NCBI GenBank assembly: GCA_020853095.1
Contig: JADYZN010000011.1
Coordinates: 1 to 63,688, forward strand
Direction: 5' to 3'
From: Phycisphaerales bacterium
GTDB lineage: Bacteria > Planctomycetota > Phycisphaerae > Tepidisphaerales > Tepidisphaeraceae
Length of the DNA stretch: 63,688 bases
In this document: piece by piece, positions 26,562-35,811 of the stretch
Layout: each line of letters starts with the position of its first letter
Numbering within the stretch: the first letter of the stretch is position 1
Notes under the pieces: generated by a model
What the model saw: the letters and a program-made list of their open reading frames with translations, nothing else
Told to the model about the DNA's origin: nothing
The model's database searches: none
Translations under genes and position numbers: made by a program

Positions 26562-26584
26562 AAGCCCGCCGCGGTTCATCAACC

Positions 26585-28195
26585 CTACCCTTTTGAGGAA
26601 GGGATGCGGTGATGAACGCTGTAAAGATAAACATTGGCCATCAATTGCCACAGTTCTTCGTGGCCACCAACCGACTGGGTCTGCCAATATCGAGCCGGGT
26701 CGGCCGCGGGGATCAGGATCATCAACTCGCGTTTGCCATCGCTCAAGGCCAGGACCGAAGGTTTGTTTTTCCATCGGTCGCGGTGAAACTGCGCCCGGTA
26801 GATGGGATGATCGGGAGGCAATTCGCGAAATTCGTAACCCGGAAACAACGTTTGGCCCAGCCGGCGGAAACTGTCGGCGAAGCGCGCATCGCCACAGTCG
26901 GCATTGGCGAGGATCAGGCCGCCGGTTTGGAGGTAGGTCTTGAGCGTGCGAAGATCATCCGGCGAAAAATCCAGTTTCTGGTTGCCCGAAAGGTACAAAA
27001 TCGGGGCATCGTGCAGATCCTGGGGTGAGACGTTGAGGTTGACGATCTGCCAGTTCAGCGGACGTTCGATCTGCCTGCCGATCCAGCGGGTGAGGTTGGC
27101 GACGTCGCGTGGACGCTGGTTCCAATGGGCTTCGCGGGGATGGCCTTCATCGGAGAGTTGATAGATCAATTTATTGATGGCGACCGGCGCGCGGCCGCGG
27201 CTGAGGAACAAAATGCAGAAGGATGTTTCAACCAGAGGATCGAACTGGTTGATCCATGAGCCATCGGCGCGCTGGCGTTCCAACAGATAGTCGGACCCGA
27301 TTTTGAACCAGTCCAGATCGCCGAAGTATTTGTAACCGCTGGCGGCGCCGATCCGCTCCACGCCATAGAGAAGATACGGCCAGGGAATGCCCGATGGGTC
27401 GTCGTCGGGCAGCTTGAAATGATCGACCATCCAGGCAAGGCCGCGGTCGATGGCGTCGTTGGAGACGTTGCCCTGGCATTGGGCGCCCCGGGCGGCGGAA
27501 AGATAATCCTGGGTGACAAAAAGCGTGGCGACGCCGGCGGCGGTCATGGTCTGCGTGCAGGAATCGGCCGAAAATGGCGGCCCGGCCGCATAGGCCCAGC
27601 CACCCGATTCGTGCTGGTCGGCTTTCCAGCCGGCATCGACCGTGCGCCAATACTCCAATGGCACTTCGTAACCCGCCTGGGCGGCGGCCCACATCCCCAG
27701 GACGCCGTATTGGCTGGCGCTGTGGTCATAGCGTGAGCCAGGGTTGGGCAGGTAGTCATAAAACCCTCTGGACCCATCCTTTTTTTTGGTGGAAGCGAAG
27801 ATCAACCGCCCATCGCCAAAGGCGGCCTGTCGAATATCGGGATTGGGAGGCAACAGATTCCAGACCTGCGCCCGCAGGCCCAGCGCGTAGATTCCTTCGA
27901 TTCGGGCCTGTTTGAGAAAGGCGATGGAAGGAGCGAGGCGCGGATTTTGCGGGCTTTGGCCTGCCGAAAGCAGGGCATAGACGGCCAGGCTGGTCAGGCC
28001 GCCCCATTGAGTCGTCACCGATGGATCGCCCGACTGTTGACGAAAGGCAGATTGTTCCCAGTTGTCCTCTTTCTGGCGGGAATAGAGATATTCAACCCCT
28101 TTGTCGAGCATCAATTCGACCTGCCGGGGATTGGCGGCATGTGAACAAACGGACCCGATCAAAACAATCGCGAAGGTGATTCGACACAGCCGCAT
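26585..28195 (-). CDS. Secreted terpene-cyclase-fold repeat protein with DUF4159-like domain
   Basis: A 536-residue exported protein with a signal peptide to about AANP (residue 22). Residues about 25-350 show alpha-toroid repeats typical of squalene-cyclase/prenyltransferase folds (WGGLTSLAVYALLSAG, ASQYGVLGMWAAAQAGYEVP, GGWAYA, ADGSW). From about 380 a DUF4159-like alpha/beta domain follows (APILYLSGNQKLDFSPDDL, YLQTGGLILANADCG). No QW-rich active site DXDD is seen, so this is not a cyclase. It starts 7 bases after the sppA stop and is co-directional. Confidence 0.8.
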   Translation of the reverse strand: MRLCRITFAIVLIGSVCSHAANPRQVELMLDKGVEYLYSRQKEDNWEQSAFRQQSGDPSVTTQWGGLTSLAVYALLSAGQSPQNPRLAPSIAFLKQARIEGIYALGLRAQVWNLLPPNPDIRQAAFGDGRLIFASTKKKDGSRGFYDYLPNPGSRYDHSASQYGVLGMWAAAQAGYEVPLEYWRTVDAGWKADQHESGGWAYAAGPPFSADSCTQTMTAAGVATLFVTQDYLSAARGAQCQGNVSNDAIDRGLAWMVDHFKLPDDDPSGIPWPYLLYGVERIGAASGYKYFGDLDWFKIGSDYLLERQRADGSWINQFDPLVETSFCILFLSRGRAPVAINKLIYQLSDEGHPREAHWNQRPRDVANLTRWIGRQIERPLNWQIVNLNVSPQDLHDAPILYLSGNQKLDFSPDDLRTLKTYLQTGGLILANADCGDARFADSFRRLGQTLFPGYEFRELPPDHPIYRAQFHRDRWKNKPSVLALSDGKRELMILIPAADPARYWQTQSVGGHEELWQLMANVYLYSVHHRIPSSKG

Positions 28196-28202
28196 CGGAA
28201 TC

Positions 28203-29336
28203 CTATTGGCCGCGCCAATGATACATCATCCGAGGGGTGGAGATTTCATCGAGCAGTTTCCGGTCGATGTGCAGGTTCAGCTCGCGGGATTGGGGAGAAT
28301 TCAAAGGCGAATGGGCGGTGAGCAACTGGAACAACGAAGGGGTTTGCTGATACAGCACCACGGTCATGTTGGTCAGGCCGGCCTGTTTGGCGGCATGGGC
28401 ATAGGCATCCTCCGCATAGCCGACCTGGTCGATCAGGCCCAGCTTCAGGGCGGTGTCTCCCATGTAGACCATGCCGTTGGCGATCTGGTCGAGGGGCTGG
28501 TTGAGCTTGTTGCCCCGGCCGGCGCGGATGACCGATTTGAACTGCACAAAGGCCTGGTCGATCAGGGATTGCATGTAGGCGACATCCTCGGGTTTTTCTG
28601 GAGAGAACATCGAACCGGCGTTTTTGAAATCCGCGCCGGTGGCATGGAGCGTGGTCTCTTCGACGCCCCACTTGCTCATCAGGCCGCTGATGTTGAATCG
28701 CGGCATCAACACGCCGATGCTGCCCGTGATCGTGGAACGTTCGGCAAAAAGATAGTCCCCCGCGCAGGCGATGTAATATCCGCCGCTGGCTGCGACCGAT
28801 CCCATGGTCACGATGATCGGCACTTCGGGACGGGTGGCCTTGAATCGTCGAACCTGGTGGTACATCTGGTCGGCGGATGTGACCGCCCCGCCGGGGGAAT
28901 CGATGGCCAGGACCAGCGCTTTGACCTGCGAATCCTGTGCGACGGCATGGATCAGTTGGCGAAATTGCTCGGCCGATTCATCGGCGATGACGCCATTGAC
29001 CTGCACGACCGCGATCTTCTGGTTTGCATCCCCTTTGACGAGGATGGTCTGACGGGCGTCGACGCCGCCGGAACCGATCGCCGAACCGATCAGCAGCAGC
29101 ACGTTCAAACCGACCGAAACAATCAGCACGACCACCAGCGCGATGACAAACAGCGCGCCCCAGATGGATCGACGACGTGGCACAGGCCAGGGCATGGGGG
29201 GTGGATAATAACCCGGCGGCGGGCCGGCCGGCGGCATGGGCATCGGTCTGGGAGGTTGTCCCAGCGGAGGAGGCGGCGGGGAAAACGCGCCACGGGGATC
29301 GATCGGACCTTGGCCGGGAGGAAGCGCTGAACTCAT
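28203..29336 (-). CDS. sppA: Signal peptide peptidase SppA (short, single-domain type)
   Basis: A 377-residue membrane serine protease that degrades leftover signal peptides. The N-terminus is a proline-rich tail (residues about 5-55) before one membrane helix (GALFVIALVVVLIVSVGLNVLLL). Catalytic parts are VLAIDSPGGAVTSA, the nucleophile Ser in GSVAASGGYYIA, TGSIGVLM and the general-base Lys in DFKNAGSMFS. The proline-rich cytoplasmic extension is unusual compared with Bacillus SppA. ATG at 29336 is chosen over upstream alternatives (29372) that lack a ribosome-binding site. Confidence 0.88.
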   Translation of the reverse strand: MSSALPPGQGPIDPRGAFSPPPPPLGQPPRPMPMPPAGPPPGYYPPPMPWPVPRRRSIWGALFVIALVVVLIVSVGLNVLLLIGSAIGSGGVDARQTILVKGDANQKIAVVQVNGVIADESAEQFRQLIHAVAQDSQVKALVLAIDSPGGAVTSADQMYHQVRRFKATRPEVPIIVTMGSVAASGGYYIACAGDYLFAERSTITGSIGVLMPRFNISGLMSKWGVEETTLHATGADFKNAGSMFSPEKPEDVAYMQSLIDQAFVQFKSVIRAGRGNKLNQPLDQIANGMVYMGDTALKLGLIDQVGYAEDAYAHAAKQAGLTNMTVVLYQQTPSLFQLLTAHSPLNSPQSRELNLHIDRKLLDEISTPRMMYHWRGQ

Positions 29337-29387
29337 GGGAGAAAGTATCCCATCTTCCGCCATTTGGAGCAAAGCGTCCGCGCGGGG

Positions 29388-29795
29388 TTATTTGCGTTTA
29401 TTATAATTCACGGTCACGGTTCCGGCCGTGCCGCCGCGTACGGCAAACTGGCCGATGACGCTCATCCGGCGGGGCCGAAGGGTATGAACGAGATCGTCGA
29501 GGATCTGATTGGTGACGGCCTCGTAGAAGATCCCCTTGTTGCGAAAGGAGAGGAAATACAACTTGAGGCTCTTCATCTCAACGCACAGGCGATCGGGGAT
29601 GTAGCGGAGGGTGATGGTGGCGAAATCCGGCTGGCCGGTGACGGGACATACGCTGGTGAATTCGGGAAAGACAAACTCGATCTCGTAATCGCGATTCGGG
29701 CAGGGATTGGCGAACGCTTCAAGGATGGTGCGCGGGGATGCGATCTGCCGGTCGGTCAGGATCGAACGGGCGCCGAGTTGGGTGAGTTTGGCCAT
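29388..29795 (-). CDS. queF: NADPH-dependent preQ0 reductase QueF (type I)
   Basis: A 135-residue T-fold enzyme reducing 7-cyano-7-deazaguanine to preQ1 in queuosine synthesis. The catalytic Cys is in TSVCPVTGQPDFA and the NADPH motif is EMKSLKLYFLSFRNKG. The length fits the unimodular Bacillus type. The ATG shares a base with the stop of the DUF4340 gene upstream (TAATG), so translation is coupled, although the ABC operon has no known link to queuosine. Confidence 0.95.
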   Translation of the reverse strand: MAKLTQLGARSILTDRQIASPRTILEAFANPCPNRDYEIEFVFPEFTSVCPVTGQPDFATITLRYIPDRLCVEMKSLKLYFLSFRNKGIFYEAVTNQILDDLVHTLRPRRMSVIGQFAVRGGTAGTVTVNYNKRK

Positions 29796-31294
29796 TAGTG
29801 TGCCGCCTGTGTTGTCGCGGGAACCGGTGCGGGCGGGGCGTTAAAATCCGCCTGCAACTTCGAGAGCAGCTCGCGATCCACCTCGAACTTCAGGTCATTG
29901 TACGACCCGATCAACGGGCCGGTCGAATCGGGTTCAACCAGATGCAGCGTATAAGTGCCTTGACCCGCCCCGCCGGCCTCGGTGGTCTGGATGGTGAGCG
30001 TAAACGCATCGGCCGGCTGGGTGGTGGGAGATTCTTCGAGATACCGTTCCACCTTCAGCGGATGCAGTGCCGACAGCAGGGCATCGACATGGGCGTCGTC
30101 GGCCGGTACATCGGCATCGGACCTCACGAACCATCGTGAAACCGGCTGCGTGGTCGACTGGGTGGCCGCCGGCTGTGTGGCAGGTTGGGGTCGGCGTTGA
30201 AAGGCAATGGTGCGATGTTCGGCCGGCCGGGTGGCAGGTTGGGTGGTGGCGATCCGGTCGATGGTCAACGACCATTGGCTGACCTTGGCGGGGTCGATCT
30301 CCACCACGTTCTTGTCACGCAATTCCAGTGGTTTTTTCGACAGCGATGCCAGCGCGGAAGCGGGGACTTTGGCGATGGCGCCGGAATCGGAAATTTTGAC
30401 GTAAACCTTGTCGCGCAGGGAATTTTCATATGCGCCAAAGATGATGCTCACGCCGGCCGGCGCGGTGGCGGGCTGTGTGGCGGGTGGTGTCGTGCTGAAA
30501 AAAACCGTGGCCTGGGGATGATCAAACCGGGCGCGGGCCGCTTCGGGAGAATCGGCGGCGACAAACCCATCCGCTCGCAGGCCGGTGATGTCAAAAAGCA
30601 GGTCGGAAACGGCCGACGTCTCGGCCGGCATGTCGGCCGGCGCGGTCAATCGCCACCGCTCCCCCTCCTTTTGCAATCGCAGTTCGGCTTTGGGCGTGTG
30701 GATTTGAAGCTGGTGGATGTCGGTGGCGCTGGCGGTGACCAGCCGTTTGTCGCGCAAATGGTCGGCAGGGTTTTGCAGCTTGGTCCACAGGTCGGCCGGG
30801 ACGATCTGGGCCTGCTGTTGGCCTTGCACCTGAACGTACATGACATCGCCGATGGCGGCACGCTGGCCGATGGCGAATTGAATCACCTTCCCCGAATCCA
30901 ACGTCAATTCCACGCGATATCCGGGCTGATCCAACCCCGTGGCGGCGGCCTTGTCGCCGGTGGTCTGAACCTGGCCGCGGGTGCGCAGTTCAACCAGCGA
31001 GCGGACAAAATCATCGGCTTCAAATGAATCGGCCGGCGCGGAAACCGGCTCGGTCAATCGCCATTGCCCCTCGATCTTCTGCAACACCAGTTTTGGACCG
31101 TTGGCGGGGGTGATCTGAACCTTGGTGACATCCTTGGCCTGGGCCTCGAACAGCCGCGTGCCCTCGCCGGCCAGGCCGGTTTGTCCGTCGGATTGCCCGG
31201 TGGGTTGGCTTGGCGCAACCCAATGATCCACCAGCAGATACGCGCCCACGGCCGCCAGCAGCACAATCAGGATCACGGTGGTTTTGAAATTCAT
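29795..31294 (-). CDS. DUF4340 membrane-anchored protein of GldG-type ABC operon
   Basis: A 499-residue protein with one N-terminal membrane helix (TTVILIVLLAAVGAYLLVDHW), the rest outside. Two or three DUF4340-like units follow (VTKVQITPANGPKLVLQKIEGQWRL; IHQLQIHTPKAELRLQKEGERWRL). Low-complexity Thr/Gln/Pro/Ala linkers (ATQPAT type) separate units around residues 280-400. DUF4340 genes regularly follow GldG-like genes in bacteria, as here. The function of this auxiliary component is not established. ATG at 31294 begins at the membrane anchor. Confidence 0.85.
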   Translation of the reverse strand: MNFKTTVILIVLLAAVGAYLLVDHWVAPSQPTGQSDGQTGLAGEGTRLFEAQAKDVTKVQITPANGPKLVLQKIEGQWRLTEPVSAPADSFEADDFVRSLVELRTRGQVQTTGDKAAATGLDQPGYRVELTLDSGKVIQFAIGQRAAIGDVMYVQVQGQQQAQIVPADLWTKLQNPADHLRDKRLVTASATDIHQLQIHTPKAELRLQKEGERWRLTAPADMPAETSAVSDLLFDITGLRADGFVAADSPEAARARFDHPQATVFFSTTPPATQPATAPAGVSIIFGAYENSLRDKVYVKISDSGAIAKVPASALASLSKKPLELRDKNVVEIDPAKVSQWSLTIDRIATTQPATRPAEHRTIAFQRRPQPATQPAATQSTTQPVSRWFVRSDADVPADDAHVDALLSALHPLKVERYLEESPTTQPADAFTLTIQTTEAGGAGQGTYTLHLVEPDSTGPLIGSYNDLKFEVDRELLSKLQADFNAPPAPVPATTQAAH

Positions 31295-31310
31295 GGCAGT
31301 AAATGAAAGG

Positions 31311-33455
31311 TTAATCCCGTCGTTTGAGGTACATGACAATTCCCGCGATGATCACCAGCCCCGGCAGGCCAACCGTCAAAACCCCCACGCGCCAGGCCGT
31401 CAACACTCCCGCCGACATCGGCTTGATGCGGCTGACCTCCATCGCGGTGGGGGATATCGCGATCATGGTGTCCATCTTTGAGAGCCAGAAGATGCAATTC
31501 TGAAACAACTCGGCGTTTCCGGGGAAACGCGACACCACGATTCCCTTGCGCAGCAAATCCTGGTCGGGAATGTTGAGCATCTGGTTGGTGACAAATTCGA
31601 GGCTCCCCAGCGCCACGACCCGCCCGCCGTCCGGTTTTTCAGAGACCGCGCCGCCAAAGATGGGAGGCGGGATGTCGCCGCCGGTTTCGCCGGCCTTGGG
31701 CGGGTTGAATTCCACCGCTCCATTTTGCAGCACCGACTGAATGTCGCTTTCACCCCATGATTTGATGTCGGTCGGGACCGGCAGGATCGGGGTGACGGTG
31801 TGCCCCTCGACAGGGTTGGTTTGAACCACCAGCAACGGAACCAGCAGCGATTCCAGCGATTGCAGCGGCCGGGTCAGGATGTGCTGTCCATATTGTTTTA
31901 GGACAAAAATAAACGGCACGCGCAGGGCCTGTTCCAGCGGATCGGCCCCCGGGGCGGCGTTTTTGATCGGCTCATGGACGGCGATGATATTTGTGTGGAC
32001 ATTGATGCCCCAGTCTTTGAGCACCGGCTCCAGATTGTCCGCCTGCGGGGTGAACAAAACCAGGGCCGAGCCACCCTGCTTGAGATGTTCGGCCACCTTG
32101 GCCCCCAGCGGATTAGGCCCCATCTGCGTCATGCCGGGCATGTAGGAAAGCACCACCCAGACCGCATCCTTGATCTGCTCATCCGTCGGTTCCGGCTCGG
32201 CCGGTCGGCCGCGCATCTGCGACTGCATGGCCCACTGGCCGGAGAGGTCCTTTTCCATGACCTGAAAATTGTATTCGCGAAGTCTTTCGGCAATCTGTGA
32301 CAGCGGGCCGCCCTGGTCAAAAGGCGTTTCGCTGGTGGTCAGCGGCGGGCCGCCGGGACGAACGAAGACAACCTTGGGTTTGGTCGGATGGGTCAACGAC
32401 ACCAGCGCGGTGCTGATGCGCTGTTCACCGGCGAACCGCCTGCGCGGGGATTCGTCGGTGTTGAACATCCGCGAGTTCTGCGGCAACGGCCAAACCTCGT
32501 CAAACCCCAGCACGCGCATGTCGGTCGGCCCCATCACCAGGATCGAGCCGCTTTTGAGCTTCGGTCGCAACTCATCGAGTTTCAGTTCGCCCAGCCCGTC
32601 GATGCGCTTGATCTGCTCGTCGGCCAGCTTTTTGATCGCCTCAAATCGCGGCTGCGACCCGGCGGCGTAGTCGCGGATTTCCTTGGGCGCTTTTTCGTTC
32701 CCCTTGACGGCCGCGAAATCGGTGGCCACCCGCTCCACCAGCCGGGAGAGCGAATCGAGATTGCTCCGGACGGTCTGGGTGGCCCCTTTGTAATCGGGAA
32801 TTTTCTGCTTCAATTCCCGGTCGATCAAATCCTGCGTGCGCTGAAGGATTTCGGGGAATCCCTGCACCGTCGCCATCGCCAGCACCATCGTCTGCTGAAG
32901 ATTCTCATCGGTGATTTTGTCCAGCGGCAGTTTCTGTTGAATCGCCTCCTCCCGCTCGGCGAATTGCTTGATCTGCTCCAGTGTTTTGGGGAAATCGACC
33001 AGAAAATCCTTGTACAGCTTGATCTCGCCGCCGTATTTTTTGGAAACCCTGTCGATCAACTGATCGACGCGGGTCGGCTCGTCGGCCGGGTCGATCATCT
33101 CGGCGGTGATTTTGCCGTTCAGGCTGTGATATTCATCCAGAAGATCCGAAACCGCCTGGCGGTAATTCTGCGCGTCGGCCTCACCTTTCTGGCGGGGATA
33201 AAGCCCCACGATCTCCACCGGCTGGCCGATGCCGGCCAGGATGTTGGCCGTCTGCGGTTGCAGACTCATCGACCGGCCCAGGGTCGTGTCCAGGCGGACG
33301 TTGTGCTTCTGGACCAGGTAGACCACCGCCACCGCCAGCACGATCACCACGATGACGCTCAAGGCGACGTTCAGGCCGTATTTCAACCAGCGGTCCTTTT
33401 GCGATTCGGGCCGCGATGATTTTTGCGGAACGTCGGTTTTTTTCGCTTTGCTCAT
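31311..33455 (-). CDS. GldG-like ABC transporter auxiliary protein
   Basis: A 714-residue membrane protein. A cytoplasmic basic start and one helix (NVALSVIVVIVLAVAVVYLV, about 30-49) lead into a long extracytoplasmic region. This has the GldG pattern: TLGRSMSLQPQTANILAGIGQPVEIVG split across its start, then KITAEMIDPADEP and a ThuA/GATase-like domain (VVLSYMPGMTQMGPNPLG, LVLFTPQADN). A final helix (VGVLTVGLPGLVIIAGIVMYL) precedes the RRD end. The ATG overlaps the permease stop by four bases. In Bacteroidetes GldG works with GldA and GldF; in planctomycetes the substrate is unknown. Confidence 0.85.
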   Translation of the reverse strand: MSKAKKTDVPQKSSRPESQKDRWLKYGLNVALSVIVVIVLAVAVVYLVQKHNVRLDTTLGRSMSLQPQTANILAGIGQPVEIVGLYPRQKGEADAQNYRQAVSDLLDEYHSLNGKITAEMIDPADEPTRVDQLIDRVSKKYGGEIKLYKDFLVDFPKTLEQIKQFAEREEAIQQKLPLDKITDENLQQTMVLAMATVQGFPEILQRTQDLIDRELKQKIPDYKGATQTVRSNLDSLSRLVERVATDFAAVKGNEKAPKEIRDYAAGSQPRFEAIKKLADEQIKRIDGLGELKLDELRPKLKSGSILVMGPTDMRVLGFDEVWPLPQNSRMFNTDESPRRRFAGEQRISTALVSLTHPTKPKVVFVRPGGPPLTTSETPFDQGGPLSQIAERLREYNFQVMEKDLSGQWAMQSQMRGRPAEPEPTDEQIKDAVWVVLSYMPGMTQMGPNPLGAKVAEHLKQGGSALVLFTPQADNLEPVLKDWGINVHTNIIAVHEPIKNAAPGADPLEQALRVPFIFVLKQYGQHILTRPLQSLESLLVPLLVVQTNPVEGHTVTPILPVPTDIKSWGESDIQSVLQNGAVEFNPPKAGETGGDIPPPIFGGAVSEKPDGGRVVALGSLEFVTNQMLNIPDQDLLRKGIVVSRFPGNAELFQNCIFWLSKMDTMIAISPTAMEVSRIKPMSAGVLTAWRVGVLTVGLPGLVIIAGIVMYLKRRD

Positions 33456-34168
33456 TTCCACCGCCGCGATTCCAATACTTTGATCGTCACAAACAAAAAG
33501 ACCGCCGTGGCGACCAGGAAAAAGATGATGTTCCCCAGGTCCAGCACCCCCTTGCTGAAGTCGGTGTACCGGGTGAAGACCCCCTGATCGACCACTTTCC
33601 TCCAGAACGTCGGCAGCGCCGTCTGCTGGCCGGCCCACCAGGGGGCGATGGTGACGGTGAACAAAATCGCCGCCGCCGCCACGGCCGCCACCACCTGACT
33701 GCGCGTCCACGAGGAACAAAACAGCCCGATCGCGATGAACAATCCCCCCACCAGCACCACCCCTAGGTATCCGCTGAAAATCGGCCCGTAATCCGGCCGG
33801 CCATACAGCGCCAGCATCCCCACGTACACCAGCGTCGGGATCAACAGCACCACGAAAAATCCCAGCGAACCCAGAAATTTTCCCAGCACCACCTCGGTCT
33901 CATCCACCGGCGCGGTCATCAGCGTCTCGATGGTTCCCGTCGCCCATTCCTGGGCCAGCAATCCCATGCACAACACCGGCACGATGAAAACCAGCAGCCA
34001 GACCATCCAGTCAAAAATGGTGCGCATCGCCACCGGCTTGCCCGGCTGAAAATCCCGCCAGAACAAAAATCCCGCCACCAGCAAAAAGAGCGTCATCGCC
34101 ACGTACGCGATCGGCGAATAAAAATAACTGCTCAGTTCCCTGCGGGCGATCACGATCGACCGGCTCAT
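33452..34168 (-). CDS. ABC-2 type permease (GldF-like)
   Basis: A 238-residue permease with six membrane segments (for example YVAMTLFLLVAGFLFW, WLLVFIVPVLCMGLLAQEW and the last, GNIIFFLVATAVFLFVTI). EWATGTIETLMTAPV is the conserved ABC-2 cytoplasmic motif. It is overlapped by the GldG-like gene and follows the ATPase by 25 bases, giving a three-part exporter operon. Confidence 0.9.
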   Translation of the reverse strand: MSRSIVIARRELSSYFYSPIAYVAMTLFLLVAGFLFWRDFQPGKPVAMRTIFDWMVWLLVFIVPVLCMGLLAQEWATGTIETLMTAPVDETEVVLGKFLGSLGFFVVLLIPTLVYVGMLALYGRPDYGPIFSGYLGVVLVGGLFIAIGLFCSSWTRSQVVAAVAAAAILFTVTIAPWWAGQQTALPTFWRKVVDQGVFTRYTDFSKGVLDLGNIIFFLVATAVFLFVTIKVLESRRWK

Positions 34169-34193
34169 CGTCGCTCCTGAATTAAAACCCCGT

Positions 34194-35147
34194 TCATACC
34201 CGCCCCATCGCCTGGTTGGCCGTCACCTGCACGAAAAATTCCTCCAACGTCGCGTGTTCCAGCCGAATCTCCCGCAACGGCCAGCCGTGCTGGATGATCG
34301 TCCGGGCCACTTCTTCACGGATGTCATACCCTTCCCTGGGACGCAGCGCGGCCGTCACCATGGATCGATCCGCCTGCCCATCCAGCAATTCGACCGCCCC
34401 CACCCCGCTGACCCGTGTCAGCGCCTGTTCCACCTCCTTGGCCGGGCCGCGACACTCCACCAGCACGCGGGCCGACAACTTCCGGCTGTTGCGCAATTCT
34501 TCCGGAGACCCCTGCGCCACGATTTTCCCCCCTGAAATTACGATCACCCGCCCGCAGACCGCCTCCACCTCCGGCAGAATGTGCGTCGAAAGCAGCAGCG
34601 TGTGGTCACCCCCCAGGTCGGCGATCAATTTCCTCGTCTCGCGGATCTGCGTCGGGTCCAACCCCACCGTCGGCTCATCGAGAATCAGCACCTTGGGATC
34701 GTGCAGCAGCGCATCGGCCAGCCCCACGCGCTGGCGATAACCCTTGCTCAAATGACCGATCGTCTTGTGTTCCACCCCTTTGAGCCAGCAGCGGTCCATC
34801 ACGTATCCCATCCGCCGAACCCGGGTGGCCCGGTCCATCTTCCGCAACCGGCCGCGAAAATCGAGATATTCGCGGACTTTCATCTCCGTGTACAACGGCA
34901 CGTTTTCCGGCAGATATCCCATGTTCCGCCGCACCTGTTCGGATTGGTGAAAAATGTCAAATCCATCCACCGTCGCCCCGCCGCTGGTGGGGGGCAGATA
35001 GCACGTCAGCATCCGCAATGTCGTCGATTTGCCCGCGCCATTTGGCCCCAGAAAGCCGACAATCTGCCCCTGGGCCACTTCAAAACTGATATGATCCACC
35101 GCCAGGGCCTGACCATAGACCTTGGTCAATTGCGACACCGATATCAC
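34194..35147 (-). CDS. ABC transporter ATPase (GldA-like)
   Basis: A 317-residue ATP-binding subunit. Walker A is FLGPNGAGKSTTLR, the Q-loop is MGYLPENVPLY, the signature is LSKGYRQRVGLADALLH, Walker B is VLILDEPTVGLDP and the H-loop is LLSTHILPEV. The C-terminal extension of about 95 residues has the MSV-type domain seen in GldA-like subunits. It is the first gene of the minus-strand run, with its promoter expected in 35148-35300. Confidence 0.93.
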   Translation of the reverse strand: MISVSQLTKVYGQALAVDHISFEVAQGQIVGFLGPNGAGKSTTLRMLTCYLPPTSGGATVDGFDIFHQSEQVRRNMGYLPENVPLYTEMKVREYLDFRGRLRKMDRATRVRRMGYVMDRCWLKGVEHKTIGHLSKGYRQRVGLADALLHDPKVLILDEPTVGLDPTQIRETRKLIADLGGDHTLLLSTHILPEVEAVCGRVIVISGGKIVAQGSPEELRNSRKLSARVLVECRGPAKEVEQALTRVSGVGAVELLDGQADRSMVTAALRPREGYDIREEVARTIIQHGWPLREIRLEHATLEEFFVQVTANQAMGRV

Positions 35148-35300
35148 GCGGTTACCTCGGTTGTGATTTGCCCGCCACCGGCGGGCCGGACAATGCTCTA
35201 TGACAACGCCTGAACCTTGTCAATCCAACATCCCTTGCATCCATCCATGCGCCACCTCATGGAAAGTTTCGGAATTTTCCTCACCGACTCAAATCGAAGG

Positions 35301-35741
35301 TCATCCGATAAATTGTTGTGCCACCGCGACATAGCGCATGCGGGCCTCGTACAATGCCGTGTCGATCAGCCGTTGTTCATCGGCCGACAGGTTCCCTTTG
35401 CATTTTTCCTCCAAAATCACCAGCGTGTCGATCTGGTGCTTGGCCATGTCGAGGTTGAGAACCGGTTCCCCGCTCCGATTCGGCAGATCGCCCAGGTGAA
35501 ATAAAACCTGCATCAAAATCGACTGCACCAATGAGCCAAAGCTCGCCGGCGGGACTTCCCTTTGACTCCGCGAATCCCCGGCCGCCGCTTTTCGTCCGGC
35601 GGGAGGGGCTTTCGCATCGGCCGGCGCCGATGCGGCCGCCTTGGCCGCTTCCTGCTCAGCCAGCTTGCGCTTTTCCTCCTGGGCCTGCTTTTTCCAGTCG
35701 GTGTCGATGTGCAACGAGGGTTGATTGTCTTCTTCTGCCAT
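35301..35741 (-). CDS. DUF1844 protein
   Basis: A 146-residue protein. The N-terminal half is charged and Ala/Lys-rich with a predicted helix (WKKQAQEEKRKLAEQEAAKA). The C-terminal DUF1844 domain begins FGSLVQSILMQVLFHLGDLPN and continues VLNLDMAKHQIDTLVILEEKCKG split over two helices. DUF1844 is common in planctomycetes and deltaproteobacteria; its function is unknown. ATG at 35741 follows GGGGGG and is preferred to the long upstream frame that opposes ribE. Confidence 0.85.
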   Translation of the reverse strand: MAEEDNQPSLHIDTDWKKQAQEEKRKLAEQEAAKAAASAPADAKAPPAGRKAAAGDSRSQREVPPASFGSLVQSILMQVLFHLGDLPNRSGEPVLNLDMAKHQIDTLVILEEKCKGNLSADEQRLIDTALYEARMRYVAVAQQFIG

Positions 35742-35811
35742 GATGCCCCCCATCATACACGCCCTCTTTCTCATTGACATCCCCCCGACCGGCGGCGACA
35801 ACCCATCCATC

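Noticed and set aside
28101-29330. 409-codon plus-strand ORF
   Set aside because: Antisense to sppA, whose catalytic motifs are clear; no ribosome-binding site or family features.
31456-33719. Long N-terminal extension of the GldG-like frame (33456-33719)
   Set aside because: It overlaps the permease gene in another frame and lacks any anchor; ATG at 33455 gives the ATGA overlap and correct topology.
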